From Candidatus Poribacteria bacterium (GTDB taxonomy: Bacteria > Poribacteria > WGA-4E > WGA-3G): a stretch of 64,000 nt of DNA. Location: NCBI GenBank assembly GCA_022825825.1, contig JAJDWA010000050.1, positions 1 to 64,000 of the forward strand, read 5' to 3'. The notes under the pieces are model-generated. The model was not told the DNA's origin. It was given only the letters and a program-made list of their open reading frames with translations, and did not search any database. Shown in pieces: positions 17,187 through 26,641 of this stretch (position 1 is its first letter; each line of letters begins with the position of its first letter). Position numbers and translations under genes: made by a program.

Positions 17187-19813
17187 AACGCAAGATATTT
17201 CTTTTTTCTGCAATTTTTATTTTCATATATGAAGCGGGTTTAAGCATTGCGGATGGACAGTCGTCAATGCGGAACCTTCCTGATGGGGTAATTGCGCGAT
17301 TCAGTCCTGGGGCTTCAGTGTTCACCCTCGCGTTTTCGCCGGATGGGCAGCTGCTTGCGAGCGGCGGTGATGACAATGCAGCCATCTTGTGGGATGTTTC
17401 TGACCAGAATCAACGTGAGTCTTTCATAGAACACGGCAGTGCAGTTATGTCGGTAGCGTTTTCGCCTGACGGACAGCGACTCGCGTCTGCCTGTCTTGAT
17501 GGATTTGTGAGACTGTGGGATGTTGCGAACCAGCGTAGACGCATCTCTCTCACACACGAAGGATGGGTAAGGACGGTGGCGTTTTCACCCGACGGGAAAA
17601 CACTTGCGAGCGGCGGTGGCGATCAGTTGGGAATGGTTGTATTCTGGGATGTTCGAACAGAGCAGGAGATCGCCACATTCACTGGACACGAAGGTATCGT
17701 TGAATCGGTGGCGTTTTCGCCCGATGGGAAGTATCTTGTATCGGCGAGCCGGGACAACGCAGTTATCTTGTGGGATGTTCCCCGTCAGCGGATACACAAA
17801 AAACTCACGAAACACAAGAATGTCGTCTATGCTGCTGCGTTTTCACCTGACGGACAGGTGCTTGCGACCAGCAGTCGGGATAAGACCATCAAACTCTGGC
17901 ACGTCGATTCTGGTGAAAACTTTGCGAACCTTAACCTGAGGACCGACCAATATGTTTACGCCGAGGGATTAGTGTTTTCGCCCGATGGCAAATACCTTGC
18001 ATCCGCCTGCGTGGATCACACTATCAGACTCTGGGACACTGACGCTCATCATGCAGTTGCCACGCTGAGGGGACACAATGGCGGGGTCACCTCGGTAGCG
18101 TTTTCGCCGGATGGAAGCACACTTGCCAGCGGGAGCCGAGATCGCACGGTTTTACTCTGGGACCTTTCCCATTTTAATATCATTCCAACTGACATCATCC
18201 GAGAACCGATACTCGTTGTTGAAGACACAACGCCTCCTAACATTGTGATTCTTTCACCGACAGAGCGTTTCGTGTCTTCAACTGTTGACTATCTCACCGT
18301 TCAAGGCGAAACCCATGACGACAACACAATTAGCGAAGTCAAAGTCAATAGTCAAGAGGTTTGGATTACCGCTGAAGGCAGATTTACCGCCACTGTTGAG
18401 CTCGGTAGTGGTGAGAACGAGATTCGTGTGACGGCAACAGATACATACGGGAATATGGAGACGGAACGATTTACGATCGTCCGTTCCGTTTCACAACCGC
18501 CACTACCTGATCCCGAACCTGTTCTGTCTGCTGACCTCGATCCACCAATACTCTCTCTGGAGGTGCCGCCAGAGACAGAAGCTACGGAATTTGTTATTCA
18601 AGGCAGCGTTACTGATGACAGCAGCGTTGCCGAAGTCAAAGTCAATAACAGGGAAATCTCTGTTTCTCAGGACGGGGACTTCACCGCGAGTGTCTCACTC
18701 TTTGAAGGTGAAAACGAGATTCGTGTGACGGCAACAGATACATACGGGAACATGGAGACAAACCGATTCATACTCTTTCGCAAGCCTGCGCCAATTGACC
18801 GTGTGGGACCTGATATTCGTATTCTCGCGCCGGTGCCGAATCGCGCACGGGGGCTTCAACGTGAAATCCATATAGATACTGATTTTGTGACTGTTTCGGG
18901 GACAGCGAGTGATCCCAGTGGCGTATCCGAAGTGAGCGTTCAAGGTGCAGAAGCACAGCGGACAGGGGAGCATTTCACTGCGGAGGTCCAACTCACGCGT
19001 GGTGATAATCCCATTCATATCACAGCAAGGGACACGCTCGGCAACGTGTCCGAAAAGAAAATCACCGTTTACCATTCACAATATGTAAGAGAGGGAAAGG
19101 ACTATGCACTCTTGTTTGCTGTCGAGGACTATGACGATTGGCCCGAGTTACATAACCCCGTTTCCGATGCCGAATCCATACAGCGCGATTTAGAGGGGCT
19201 CTACGGCTTTCAAACGGAGTTAATCAAGAATCCTACGCGGGCAGGTATCTTTGAAACGTTCCGTAGGTATGCGGAGATGGATTATACCGATGCTGACCAG
19301 TTATTCATCTTTTTTGCCGGACATGGGTACTTTGATGAGACATTCCGAGGCGGATATCTTGTCGCGCGAGATACCAAAAAGCCGAAAGATGACACAGAGA
19401 TGCTGAGTTACGTTTCACATTCAGTCATCCGTGACATTATTGATAGAATGAGTTGTAAACATATCCTTTTAGTGTTAGATACCTGTTATAGTGGGACATT
19501 TGATCGACTGATCGCGATGCGCGGTAGGGCCGAAGCTCTCTCCGAACGGCTGACAGAAACGGATATTCAACGAAAATTCCAATATACGACTCGGTGGTAC
19601 TTGACGTCAGGGGGCAACGAAATCGTCTATGATGATTCTCCATTTGTTCATCAACTCCTTGAAGCTTTACGAAGTAAAGGCGGTATAGACAACATCTTAA
19701 CCAAAGATGAGATCTTGAGTTACGTCCAGAAACTCGTCAGCCCCAAACCGTGTGCCAGCGGATTTGGAATCGATGAACCAGGGAGTGATTTCCTGTTTTT
19801 TGCAATAGAATGA
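17183..19813 (+). CDS. Secreted WD40-Ig-caspase (metacaspase-like) protein
   Basis: 876 residues. Signal peptide at 1-23, then seven or eight WD40 repeats (~35-335) with the signature VAFSPDG...LASGSxDxTVxLWD. Three Ig-like repeats follow (~350-630; each with GENEIRVTATDTYGNMET-type text). A C14 caspase-like domain (~633-870) comes last. The catalytic His is in FFAGHGYFD (~713) and the catalytic Cys in LDTCYSGTF (~769). The family cleaves after basic or acidic residues and often takes part in cell death or signalling. Here the signal peptide suggests periplasmic or surface action. It sits between the CARDB lipoprotein and a DUF4384 protein. Confidence 0.9.
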   Translation: MKRKIFLFSAIFIFIYEAGLSIADGQSSMRNLPDGVIARFSPGASVFTLAFSPDGQLLASGGDDNAAILWDVSDQNQRESFIEHGSAVMSVAFSPDGQRLASACLDGFVRLWDVANQRRRISLTHEGWVRTVAFSPDGKTLASGGGDQLGMVVFWDVRTEQEIATFTGHEGIVESVAFSPDGKYLVSASRDNAVILWDVPRQRIHKKLTKHKNVVYAAAFSPDGQVLATSSRDKTIKLWHVDSGENFANLNLRTDQYVYAEGLVFSPDGKYLASACVDHTIRLWDTDAHHAVATLRGHNGGVTSVAFSPDGSTLASGSRDRTVLLWDLSHFNIIPTDIIREPILVVEDTTPPNIVILSPTERFVSSTVDYLTVQGETHDDNTISEVKVNSQEVWITAEGRFTATVELGSGENEIRVTATDTYGNMETERFTIVRSVSQPPLPDPEPVLSADLDPPILSLEVPPETEATEFVIQGSVTDDSSVAEVKVNNREISVSQDGDFTASVSLFEGENEIRVTATDTYGNMETNRFILFRKPAPIDRVGPDIRILAPVPNRARGLQREIHIDTDFVTVSGTASDPSGVSEVSVQGAEAQRTGEHFTAEVQLTRGDNPIHITARDTLGNVSEKKITVYHSQYVREGKDYALLFAVEDYDDWPELHNPVSDAESIQRDLEGLYGFQTELIKNPTRAGIFETFRRYAEMDYTDADQLFIFFAGHGYFDETFRGGYLVARDTKKPKDDTEMLSYVSHSVIRDIIDRMSCKHILLVLDTCYSGTFDRLIAMRGRAEALSERLTETDIQRKFQYTTRWYLTSGGNEIVYDDSPFVHQLLEALRSKGGIDNILTKDEILSYVQKLVSPKPCASGFGIDEPGSDFLFFAIE

Positions 19814-19847
19814 GATAATCAATCTTTTTGAGAGGGGACCGAAAACG

Positions 19848-21557
19848 ATGCGAAAACTATTTTTTCTTCTTTTCACTGTATTTACAACGATTTTCATAGC
19901 AAGTGCCAGTGGCTCCGTGCCGAATTGGGTTTTATTTGAACTAAAGAAGTATCCACTCGAAACATACCTCTTTCAGGTGGGCATGAGTCAAAATGTCACC
20001 AAGTCGGAAGCCTTTAAAGAAGCGACGGCTGAAGCGCATAAAAAAGTCGCTAAACGGGTTCTCGAAAAGGTTGTGGGGATCATTTACACGAACAAAGACG
20101 ACTTGGCGCACGATATGGTAGAGGAACACTATAGCGCGGTTTTGGAAGATTACTGCTCACAACGGCGAGAAAATCCAGCACTCACCTTAGAGGGTCTCAG
20201 CGTTCGGAACCTTTCCGTTGATATGGCGCGCACAGACAAAGAGACGTATGCCTTCGTCTACATTAAACGTGACGAACTCAAAGCTATCTACGCCAAGCAT
20301 GCAGCCAGACTCCAAGAAGAAATTCAACGCCAACTTGAAATCGCCAGAATTTTTGAGGAAAAGTTGGACGTTCAGAGTGCTGTCAGAACCTATCTCCGGA
20401 CCTATCCGCTCTATGAATCGCTCAAGGAAGCAGAAATTATTCAGATTGGTGTGGAATATAGCCCGGATTCTCACACAGCGTTCAAAAGTTTAGCAGACGC
20501 GGCGACCCGAACGAGCGACACATTATGGTCACATCGGCAAGTCATTCGGCATGTAGAAGAACTTACGAAAGAAGTCATCGTTAGTTTTGACGATGTGTGC
20601 CGGATCATTGATTCTCAACTTTCACAGCAGGTGCTCTCACTAAGTGGCAGCGTCGCGGTACATCCACTGATTTATGAAGATTCAGAAATGCCAAGTCCAC
20701 TTGCAGTGGCATTTACCAGTTTCTTTCAGAAAGAACTGAAGTGGACAGTGATTGATTGGATGCGAGATTTTGAGAATACCCAATACGATCTCGACCATAT
20801 CAACCGAGATTTTCCGTGGCGGCTGAGTCCCACCTGTTGGGAAAACGGAGATGAAGTTACGATCCGTGCGATATTGCGCGATGTACATACTGGCGAATTT
20901 CTCGCGAGTGCCGTTGTGCGATACTTGAAATCCCAACAGCGGGAATCGCGCACCTATAAACCTCGGGGCTATGAGGGAGTGATGGTTGAGAAGGAAACTT
21001 TTAACCCCCGCTATTATGTAGAGGACGCGGGCACCCCTGAAGTCCTCACTGAACGCAGTTTTTCTCTCATTGGCGGGTTGGAGGTTGATGTATGGACAGG
21101 TCAAGGGCATAACCACGTGTATTACACCGAAGGCGACAGCGTAAAAATTTTCGCGCGCGTGAATCAACCGGCGTATCTCCGGATGCTCTATACCCTTGCC
21201 GATCAAAGACGCACATTGCTGATTGATAACTTTTATATCGGTCCCTCACAAGTAAACAGTCCTGTAGCGATCGGCAATTTCCGGTGCGTTCCACCTTTAG
21301 GAACGGAATTCTTGTTTGTTGCCGCACGCACCGAAGAATTTCCAGAGATTGAGACACGCCAGGAAAATGGGTATCGCTTTTTAGTGAATCAAGATGCGGA
21401 AACAGCTACGCAAAGTGTTCGCAGTTTTCCAACGCGCGGTCTCATACCTGAAGAATCCAGTGAACAACAGGTGATTGGTCCGCAGCCTGACAATAATGAA
21501 CAGCCTCGTTTCCAGCAGAGCGAGGCGCAACTGATGCTAACTATCATGAAAAAGTGA
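19848..21557 (+). CDS. Exported DUF4384-domain protein
   Basis: 569 residues behind a GAGAGGGG ribosome site. Signal peptide MRKLFFLLFTVFTTIFIASA. The N-terminal domain (~25-160) resembles LPP20/FlgT-type regions (VGMSQNVTKSEAFKEATAEA then KKVAKRVLEKVVG). A coiled helical part follows, then a curli-assembly-like middle (LSLSGSVAVHPLIYED, FFQKELKWTVIDWM). The C-terminus (~400-520) matches DUF4384 (YYTEGDSVKIFARVNQPAYL), often found beside caspase-domain proteins. Lies 34 bp after the caspase gene and surely shares its transcript. Probably an envelope partner or substrate of the caspase protein. Confidence 0.75.
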   Translation: MRKLFFLLFTVFTTIFIASASGSVPNWVLFELKKYPLETYLFQVGMSQNVTKSEAFKEATAEAHKKVAKRVLEKVVGIIYTNKDDLAHDMVEEHYSAVLEDYCSQRRENPALTLEGLSVRNLSVDMARTDKETYAFVYIKRDELKAIYAKHAARLQEEIQRQLEIARIFEEKLDVQSAVRTYLRTYPLYESLKEAEIIQIGVEYSPDSHTAFKSLADAATRTSDTLWSHRQVIRHVEELTKEVIVSFDDVCRIIDSQLSQQVLSLSGSVAVHPLIYEDSEMPSPLAVAFTSFFQKELKWTVIDWMRDFENTQYDLDHINRDFPWRLSPTCWENGDEVTIRAILRDVHTGEFLASAVVRYLKSQQRESRTYKPRGYEGVMVEKETFNPRYYVEDAGTPEVLTERSFSLIGGLEVDVWTGQGHNHVYYTEGDSVKIFARVNQPAYLRMLYTLADQRRTLLIDNFYIGPSQVNSPVAIGNFRCVPPLGTEFLFVAARTEEFPEIETRQENGYRFLVNQDAETATQSVRSFPTRGLIPEESSEQQVIGPQPDNNEQPRFQQSEAQLMLTIMKK

Positions 21558-21626
21558 GGGAGAAGTCGGAGGTACAGAGTGAAGTGCCATCAGGATTTAG
21601 ACTTGGTTTAGACTGTAGCTCGAATT

Positions 21627-21646
21627 TCCGGTGGCAGTACACTCTT
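21627..21646 (-). repeat. Isolated end of IS3-family element
   Basis: The sequence CCGGTGGCAGTACA is identical to the outer end of the intact IS at 42.39-42.405 kb. The match stops after about 20 bp and no transposase sequence adjoins it. It is a solo terminal repeat left by deletion or recombination. Confidence 0.6.
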
Positions 21647-21685
21647 TCGGGAGTAATTCCCCAGTATACCATATAGAGGGTTTGT

Positions 21686-22318
21686 ATGATAATTGATAAA
21701 TCTAACAGTCTTTTTTTCTGTTTTTTTACTATCCTATTGATTATATTCGGATGTGGCAGTGATAACGAGAATCCCATTAAAGCAGAAAGCCCATCGGAAA
21801 AAATTGTTGGGTCATGGGAACTTATAACCGTTAATAGTAAATCCCCAAAAAGAGACGCTCAAGAAGATATGGGAGATGAGTGGGAAGTTGTTAATGCCTC
21901 GGAAAAACTGGTCTTTACTGCTAATAGTTCATTAGTTAGAGAGCAGACTGTGGAGTTTACGCAACGTGTAGAAGATAATTCGTTAATTCCCGGCTGGCTG
22001 CTTGAGTTTACAATTAGATTTCAAACCGCAGCTACAGTCGATGGGAGTTATGTTATTTCAGATCAGACAATTGAATTCATTTCCGGCGGTCGTAGCAATA
22101 TTGATATTAGTTTCTCCATTGATGATAGTGAGGGTTTTGAAGCACTTAAAGAATTAGAGCAGGAAATAAATAAACAGATGATAGAAACGACCCGGGTATT
22201 GGAAGATGAATTCGCGTCAAACATTGAATTGGAACTTGATACTTATACGTTTGACTTTAATGGCAACCAACTCACGCTGCTACAGGGGAGCGAGAGAAAA
22301 GTCTATAGAAAACAATAG
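21686..22318 (+). CDS. Small lipoprotein with lipocalin-like start
   Basis: 210 residues. A hydrophobic signal ends in the lipobox IIFGC (Cys ~25), and a polar linker precedes VGSWELITVNSK, the opening usual for lipocalin-like/DUF domains with a single beta-barrel. Further strands (KLVFTANSSLVREQ, TVDGSYVISDQTIEFISGG, YTFDFNGNQLTLLQG) follow the same pattern, with a helical insertion (~150-175). Likely an outer-membrane or periplasmic lipoprotein of unknown ligand. Confidence 0.65.
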   Translation: MIIDKSNSLFFCFFTILLIIFGCGSDNENPIKAESPSEKIVGSWELITVNSKSPKRDAQEDMGDEWEVVNASEKLVFTANSSLVREQTVEFTQRVEDNSLIPGWLLEFTIRFQTAATVDGSYVISDQTIEFISGGRSNIDISFSIDDSEGFEALKELEQEINKQMIETTRVLEDEFASNIELELDTYTFDFNGNQLTLLQGSERKVYRKQ

Positions 22319-22379
22319 TGCAGAGACCGATATACAAAGCACTTACGGAAGTTTTTTGGGTTTTTACTTGACAATAACT

Positions 22380-22633
22380 TGTACCGCCATCGGCTAAACC
22401 AAAATTGTGGTATACTCACAATCTGCTTGAAAGGAGTCTCCGATGGCGAAACGCAAACGAAGAAGATTCATCCGGAGGAGGCAAACGACCGCATCGGGCG
22501 TTTTATCACACAGGTGTATCATCAGAAACGCCCGCATTCGGCGTTAGGAAACCATTTGGCATCTATGGAATTTGAACGACACCACTGATCTTAACTGTGT
22601 TAATTTTTCGCATGAATAAACGGTAGCACTTCA
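22380..22633 (+). mobile_element. Internally deleted IS3-family remnant (MITE-like, 254 bp)
   Basis: Both ends are recognisable: TGTACCGCCATCGG at 22380 resembles the intact IS's TGTACTGCCACCGG, and GGTAGCACTTCA at 22622-22633 is the complement of the other end type. Inside, the orfA start is kept (MAKRKRRRF, ATG at 22443), then the sequence jumps to the end of orfB (GRFITQVYHQKRPHSALG then EFERHH). About 1 kb of transposase is missing. It could be mobilised in trans by an intact copy. Confidence 0.75.
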
Positions 22634-22650
22634 GCATGGAATAAATAGTT

Positions 22651-24645
22651 ATGATAACGTATGAACAATGGAATAAAGCAATCGTCTCCTACTTCTTTGA
22701 ACGGGCGGAGCCGGGTCAAATTGTCTTTTTGCAAACCGATGCTGACACGCTTGGTGAAATAGCCAAAACATCTGATTTCAATGTATCCGATGCTGTTGAG
22801 AGTTTAAAAACAGCTGTGCAAGACAAAGCCGTCGTTGAAGAATTAGGAGTAGTTAACCTATGGAAAGTGAATCCAAATTTGTGGGAAGACTATTCTCAAG
22901 AAGAACCGCCTCAAGTTGCCTTTCTGGCTCTAACTGTATTTGCCGCAACCTTAATGGAGGCTGAAGGTGCGATGGCTTCTCATAATTACTATGGCCGCCT
23001 GCATCAGGTTCTATTTGGACGAGTAAACGAGGGAACTCCACCGGGTTTTACGAGGCGTAAATTTGCAAAGTTCTGGAAACACCTCCGAAGATGGGCACTT
23101 GAGCAGCATGATGTTGTCCTTTATTTGACTGAAGGCTCATCAAACCGAAAATACGTTTGGTACCCAATCTCACAATGTTTGATTAGTAAGCATCACCAAC
23201 GAGACATTTACTGTTTTTTTCGTGATCATAATTTGACACCCTTTTCACCAATTTTGGATGACCAACTTGAAAGACACTTAAGGAATTCAGGGCTTACGAA
23301 AATTGAAAGTTATCTGTCCGATCCTTTTTACAGAGATTTGATTCTCAGTCAAGTTAGATCACTTCTGCAAAATTGGGACGGTGAAATTCCACCTAAGCCG
23401 TTTCGCGGTGAAAGGCAAGCGACAGCCTCTGTAAACGTTGAGATCCAATTTAATCAGTCTAATGATGGTTCTAACAATAGTGTGAAAATCCACTATTGGT
23501 TCCCAACACTTGGAAGAAATAAAGTAAGATGCAGGGCTAATCCTTTAGGGATTGAGTATCTACAACCATCACATTTGGAAAAGTGGTTTCGGCCAGTCTC
23601 TGATACCAAAGGAGCGTTTTGGAATCGGAATCCGTCAAATCGTTTGCAATTACGGACAGATGAGACGAATCCGATCATTTACACACTGGCGGGGTCGGAT
23701 ATCTGGGTTTTTCGAGAAGACTTGGACCGCGATGGCACTCTGCTATCTCAACGAAACCTGCAGCTCGGTGAGAATCATCTAATAATATTCCGTAAGTCCC
23801 TTGTGAACCCAGTCATGAATTGTTTGGAAAAGGTTTGTGAACGGGAAGTTGAAAAACCAATGCCTATCCGCGTTAACAATAAAGGAGAGGATTGGCTGTA
23901 CCTATGGGTTGAACCTGTCAAATTGTGTGTTTTCGACCAAAAACTTTGGAGACTTTCGGTCGCCGCAGGTAAACGTTTAAGTTTTAGGGGCGGATTATCA
24001 GTCACCAATCAAAGTAAACGGAAGGCTTACCTTGATATCTGCCTTCCCAACGTTTTTGTCCCTGACCTTGGACATTCTGATCAGGAACCTTTACGTATTG
24101 ACGATCAAGAATTACCATTAGACAAAAATCGGCTTGTCACGTTGTGTAATGTACGCGGACCGGGAGTGTATCAGCTTACCTATGGGCGACAAACCAAAGA
24201 ATTACGAGTCATATCTGCAGAATGTTCATTAGAACATCACAATAAAACCTTAATTGCCTCCATATCCCAAGATCAATCCGCAATGCCAGCTTACTCTATA
24301 AAAGAGATTGCAGAAGTCTCAGAAAAATTCGGACTGTGGCTCACTGGTGCTAAATTTTTCGGGACAGAAATTCCTGAAGTCTCCTGGAAGGATATGGAAG
24401 AAATACCACAGGAACCGCCACCATCCAAACCATCTTTCAAAGTCCCCGCGAATGTAGTATCCTCGGTTGTGCGGGTGGCAATTGATTTCAAACAAGGAAA
24501 GACTTCTGCACCAGATTGGTTTGAAGAAGCCATTGAATATCTGGACCAAAATGTTGCCCTCCGAGGACTCGTTCAGAAAAAGTTGAATATCTATCACGAG
24601 ATAGCTGTGTCCTACGTGGAACTCCGTGAGAAAGTGGGTAAATAG
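22651..24645 (+). CDS. Druantia-like operon, accessory protein 1
   Basis: 664 residues, first gene of a four-gene coupled operon. The N-terminus (MITYEQWNKAIVSYFFERAE, EIAKTSDFNVSDAVESL) looks like a small winged-helix or adaptor domain. The middle (~90-230) is helical with many aromatics and basic residues (FTRRKFAKFWKHLRRWA, FFRDHNLTPFSPIL). The C-terminal half is mostly beta by composition (LRTDETNPIIYTLAGSD, VTNQSKRKAYLDICLPN). No catalytic motif found. It may be a structural or target-sensing partner of the helicase. I cannot match it to a named Druantia component. Confidence 0.65.
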   Translation: MITYEQWNKAIVSYFFERAEPGQIVFLQTDADTLGEIAKTSDFNVSDAVESLKTAVQDKAVVEELGVVNLWKVNPNLWEDYSQEEPPQVAFLALTVFAATLMEAEGAMASHNYYGRLHQVLFGRVNEGTPPGFTRRKFAKFWKHLRRWALEQHDVVLYLTEGSSNRKYVWYPISQCLISKHHQRDIYCFFRDHNLTPFSPILDDQLERHLRNSGLTKIESYLSDPFYRDLILSQVRSLLQNWDGEIPPKPFRGERQATASVNVEIQFNQSNDGSNNSVKIHYWFPTLGRNKVRCRANPLGIEYLQPSHLEKWFRPVSDTKGAFWNRNPSNRLQLRTDETNPIIYTLAGSDIWVFREDLDRDGTLLSQRNLQLGENHLIIFRKSLVNPVMNCLEKVCEREVEKPMPIRVNNKGEDWLYLWVEPVKLCVFDQKLWRLSVAAGKRLSFRGGLSVTNQSKRKAYLDICLPNVFVPDLGHSDQEPLRIDDQELPLDKNRLVTLCNVRGPGVYQLTYGRQTKELRVISAECSLEHHNKTLIASISQDQSAMPAYSIKEIAEVSEKFGLWLTGAKFFGTEIPEVSWKDMEEIPQEPPPSKPSFKVPANVVSSVVRVAIDFKQGKTSAPDWFEEAIEYLDQNVALRGLVQKKLNIYHEIAVSYVELREKVGK

Positions 24646-24647
24646 TT

Positions 24648-25742
24648 ATGCAATTGAGACTTTTAGTACGGCAGATATTGGATAAAATTATATCTTTTGA
24701 GACGCGGTTGAATACAATAGAAAGTACAATTGTTCAAGTTAGGTCAGGAAGGATTGACGAACCAAGAATAGCTAATCAAGCTGAGCAAATTGGGCAAAAA
24801 CATAAGACCCAATTGCGAAGAAAAAATAAGCGTTATTTAAATGAAAACCACTACCTATTGGATTTTAGTTCCAACCTACGACAAGTTGGTGTCACGGATT
24901 CCGAAGAGACTGTGAAAGCTATTCATGTTGCGATGAAGGCTTTTCCAGCACTTGAGGTTACTGATGCGAGGCTAATGAGAGTGTGGCGTGTAATGTGCTG
25001 GGATCATTTACATTTGACGACACTTAATGTAGAAATGGGTTGGTTGGGATTGCGAGATTGGTTTCCTAATCTCTTTGCCGAAGAGTGCTTCAACGAAACG
25101 TTGGAACGATCTGACCTTGAGGCTTCAATTGGAAAAATGCTTGAATTGGGCGATATGCCTTGGGCAATCTATTTTCGTAATTGTGACCGATCCTTTCCAG
25201 AAAGTTACCTGCCAAGTTTTCTAAATTGGATTGATCAGTTTTGTAAAGGGGGCATTGTATTGTTCCTCATTCGTTGCTCTGGTACAAATCGGTGCGAGAC
25301 AAATGGAGATTTTTACGAACGGGTAGCGCGCCTCCCTGAACCCGATAATCCACACTTGACGAGTAAGTCAGTAAATCTGCGGGACTCAGAGATTGTTCTT
25401 ACGTTATCTGAATGGGAAGATTGGTGCCATCCGCATCCTGATGCGGATTCGCTTTTTGAAAATCAGTTTGCGTTTCTGACGCAACTTGAATCAGAAATTG
25501 CGGACAAAGGTATACAAGTGCCAATGGAGCTTCTTTCAGAGATTCAACATTACTTACGACTTTCGCATGAAATTCTGGCACCAACCCGTGCTTTTGATTG
25601 GGCATTGACTATGCGCTTTTTACCGTGGATCGGAAACCGACATGAGTTGATTGATGTAGTGCAAAATTGGGTTAAGGAAACCAACCCAGAATTAAATCAT
25701 TTTCAAGAAGGATTACAGGCTGCACGCGAGTCGGATGAATGA
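24648..25742 (+). CDS. Druantia-like operon, accessory protein 2
   Basis: 364 residues, two bases after accessory protein 1. A short coiled coil lies at ~8-35 (ILDKIISFETRLNTIESTI), then a basic patch (HKTQLRRKNKRYLN). The rest is a mixed alpha/beta region with conserved-looking aromatic blocks (NENHYLLDFSSNLRQVGVTD, MGWLGLRDWFPNLFAEECF, DMPWAIYFRNCDRSFPESYL). No Walker motif or nuclease motif is evident. Its stop overlaps the start of gene 3 (GAATGAACG), so translation is coupled. Function unknown. Confidence 0.6.
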   Translation: MQLRLLVRQILDKIISFETRLNTIESTIVQVRSGRIDEPRIANQAEQIGQKHKTQLRRKNKRYLNENHYLLDFSSNLRQVGVTDSEETVKAIHVAMKAFPALEVTDARLMRVWRVMCWDHLHLTTLNVEMGWLGLRDWFPNLFAEECFNETLERSDLEASIGKMLELGDMPWAIYFRNCDRSFPESYLPSFLNWIDQFCKGGIVLFLIRCSGTNRCETNGDFYERVARLPEPDNPHLTSKSVNLRDSEIVLTLSEWEDWCHPHPDADSLFENQFAFLTQLESEIADKGIQVPMELLSEIQHYLRLSHEILAPTRAFDWALTMRFLPWIGNRHELIDVVQNWVKETNPELNHFQEGLQAARESDE

Positions 25743-26641
25743 ACGAAATGGAAAACAACGTATTTGATAAACTCCTTTATTACCTATCACATGAAAGTGA
25801 GTTAAGTTGGGAAAAGTTCAAGGATGCCATTGACCGATTGACAGACAATCAATCTCGTTTTGAATATCCATCTACCTATCTGAAGCCCCTTGGTCGGTTA
25901 GGGCATCTTGATTTTGATCCGATGCCATTATCTCGTATTGTAGCCACTCCTACTGCTTTGGTTGAAACAGCGGTAGAGAACCACTATGTTCTCGTTGGAA
26001 GTCGAACACCTGACTTTCTTATGAATATCAAAAAGTGCGTCTCTGACACCGGCGGGAATTTTGAGGTTATCTCAGAACAATACGGCCCAACAACCATTAT
26101 GCTAAGCGGATTAACAGAGGCTTCTTTTGCTGAAATTGAGAGTTTGGGGATTCACATCAGCCTTGCATTTTCCGCGAAACTCTCGGACGTATTGCCAAGT
26201 CCTAAGTATTCGAGCTTCCCTCGGAGCGAAACCGCATTTCCGGGCAGATTTGGTAAGTTTAATCTCAGTACCTTGGAATACGATAAACGATCCAATAACT
26301 TACGGATTAACAATGGACTTTATGAAATTCCGCGATATGGACCGGACGTTTACATTTTGAAATCTGGTGCCTTTCAACGGAGGGTTCCACGAGACTGGGG
26401 GGAGTGGCTCACTCTTTCTATGTTTGGAAAGAAAACTGGATTTATTTCTTACAAAGAAAGTTCTCAAACATGGCGTGTCAGAAACAAATTGCATGTGCCC
26501 TTAATTGTAGATCGGTGTGCGACGCTCTGTTCAGGCTATCCGCCAAGATTAATAGGCAATTTTGTTTGCTATTCTGACGTGCCAGTTGGGATAGCATACC
26601 GATTGACGAAATCACTTTATCAAGATTGGGAGGTCGTTTGA
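25739..26641 (+). CDS. Druantia-like operon, accessory protein 3
   Basis: 300 residues. The opening (LLYYLSHESELSWEKFKDAI) followed by LKPLGRLGHLDFD, then a VATPTALVE block and YVLVGSRTPDFLM, is a pattern I recall from proteins encoded next to DUF1998 helicases in other bacteria. That is a recollection, not a search. The remainder is beta-rich with a Cys near the end (DRCATLCSG). Overlaps the previous gene by four bases and the helicase by one (TGATG). Probably a dedicated partner of the helicase. Confidence 0.65.
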   Translation: MNEMENNVFDKLLYYLSHESELSWEKFKDAIDRLTDNQSRFEYPSTYLKPLGRLGHLDFDPMPLSRIVATPTALVETAVENHYVLVGSRTPDFLMNIKKCVSDTGGNFEVISEQYGPTTIMLSGLTEASFAEIESLGIHISLAFSAKLSDVLPSPKYSSFPRSETAFPGRFGKFNLSTLEYDKRSNNLRINNGLYEIPRYGPDVYILKSGAFQRRVPRDWGEWLTLSMFGKKTGFISYKESSQTWRVRNKLHVPLIVDRCATLCSGYPPRLIGNFVCYSDVPVGIAYRLTKSLYQDWEVV

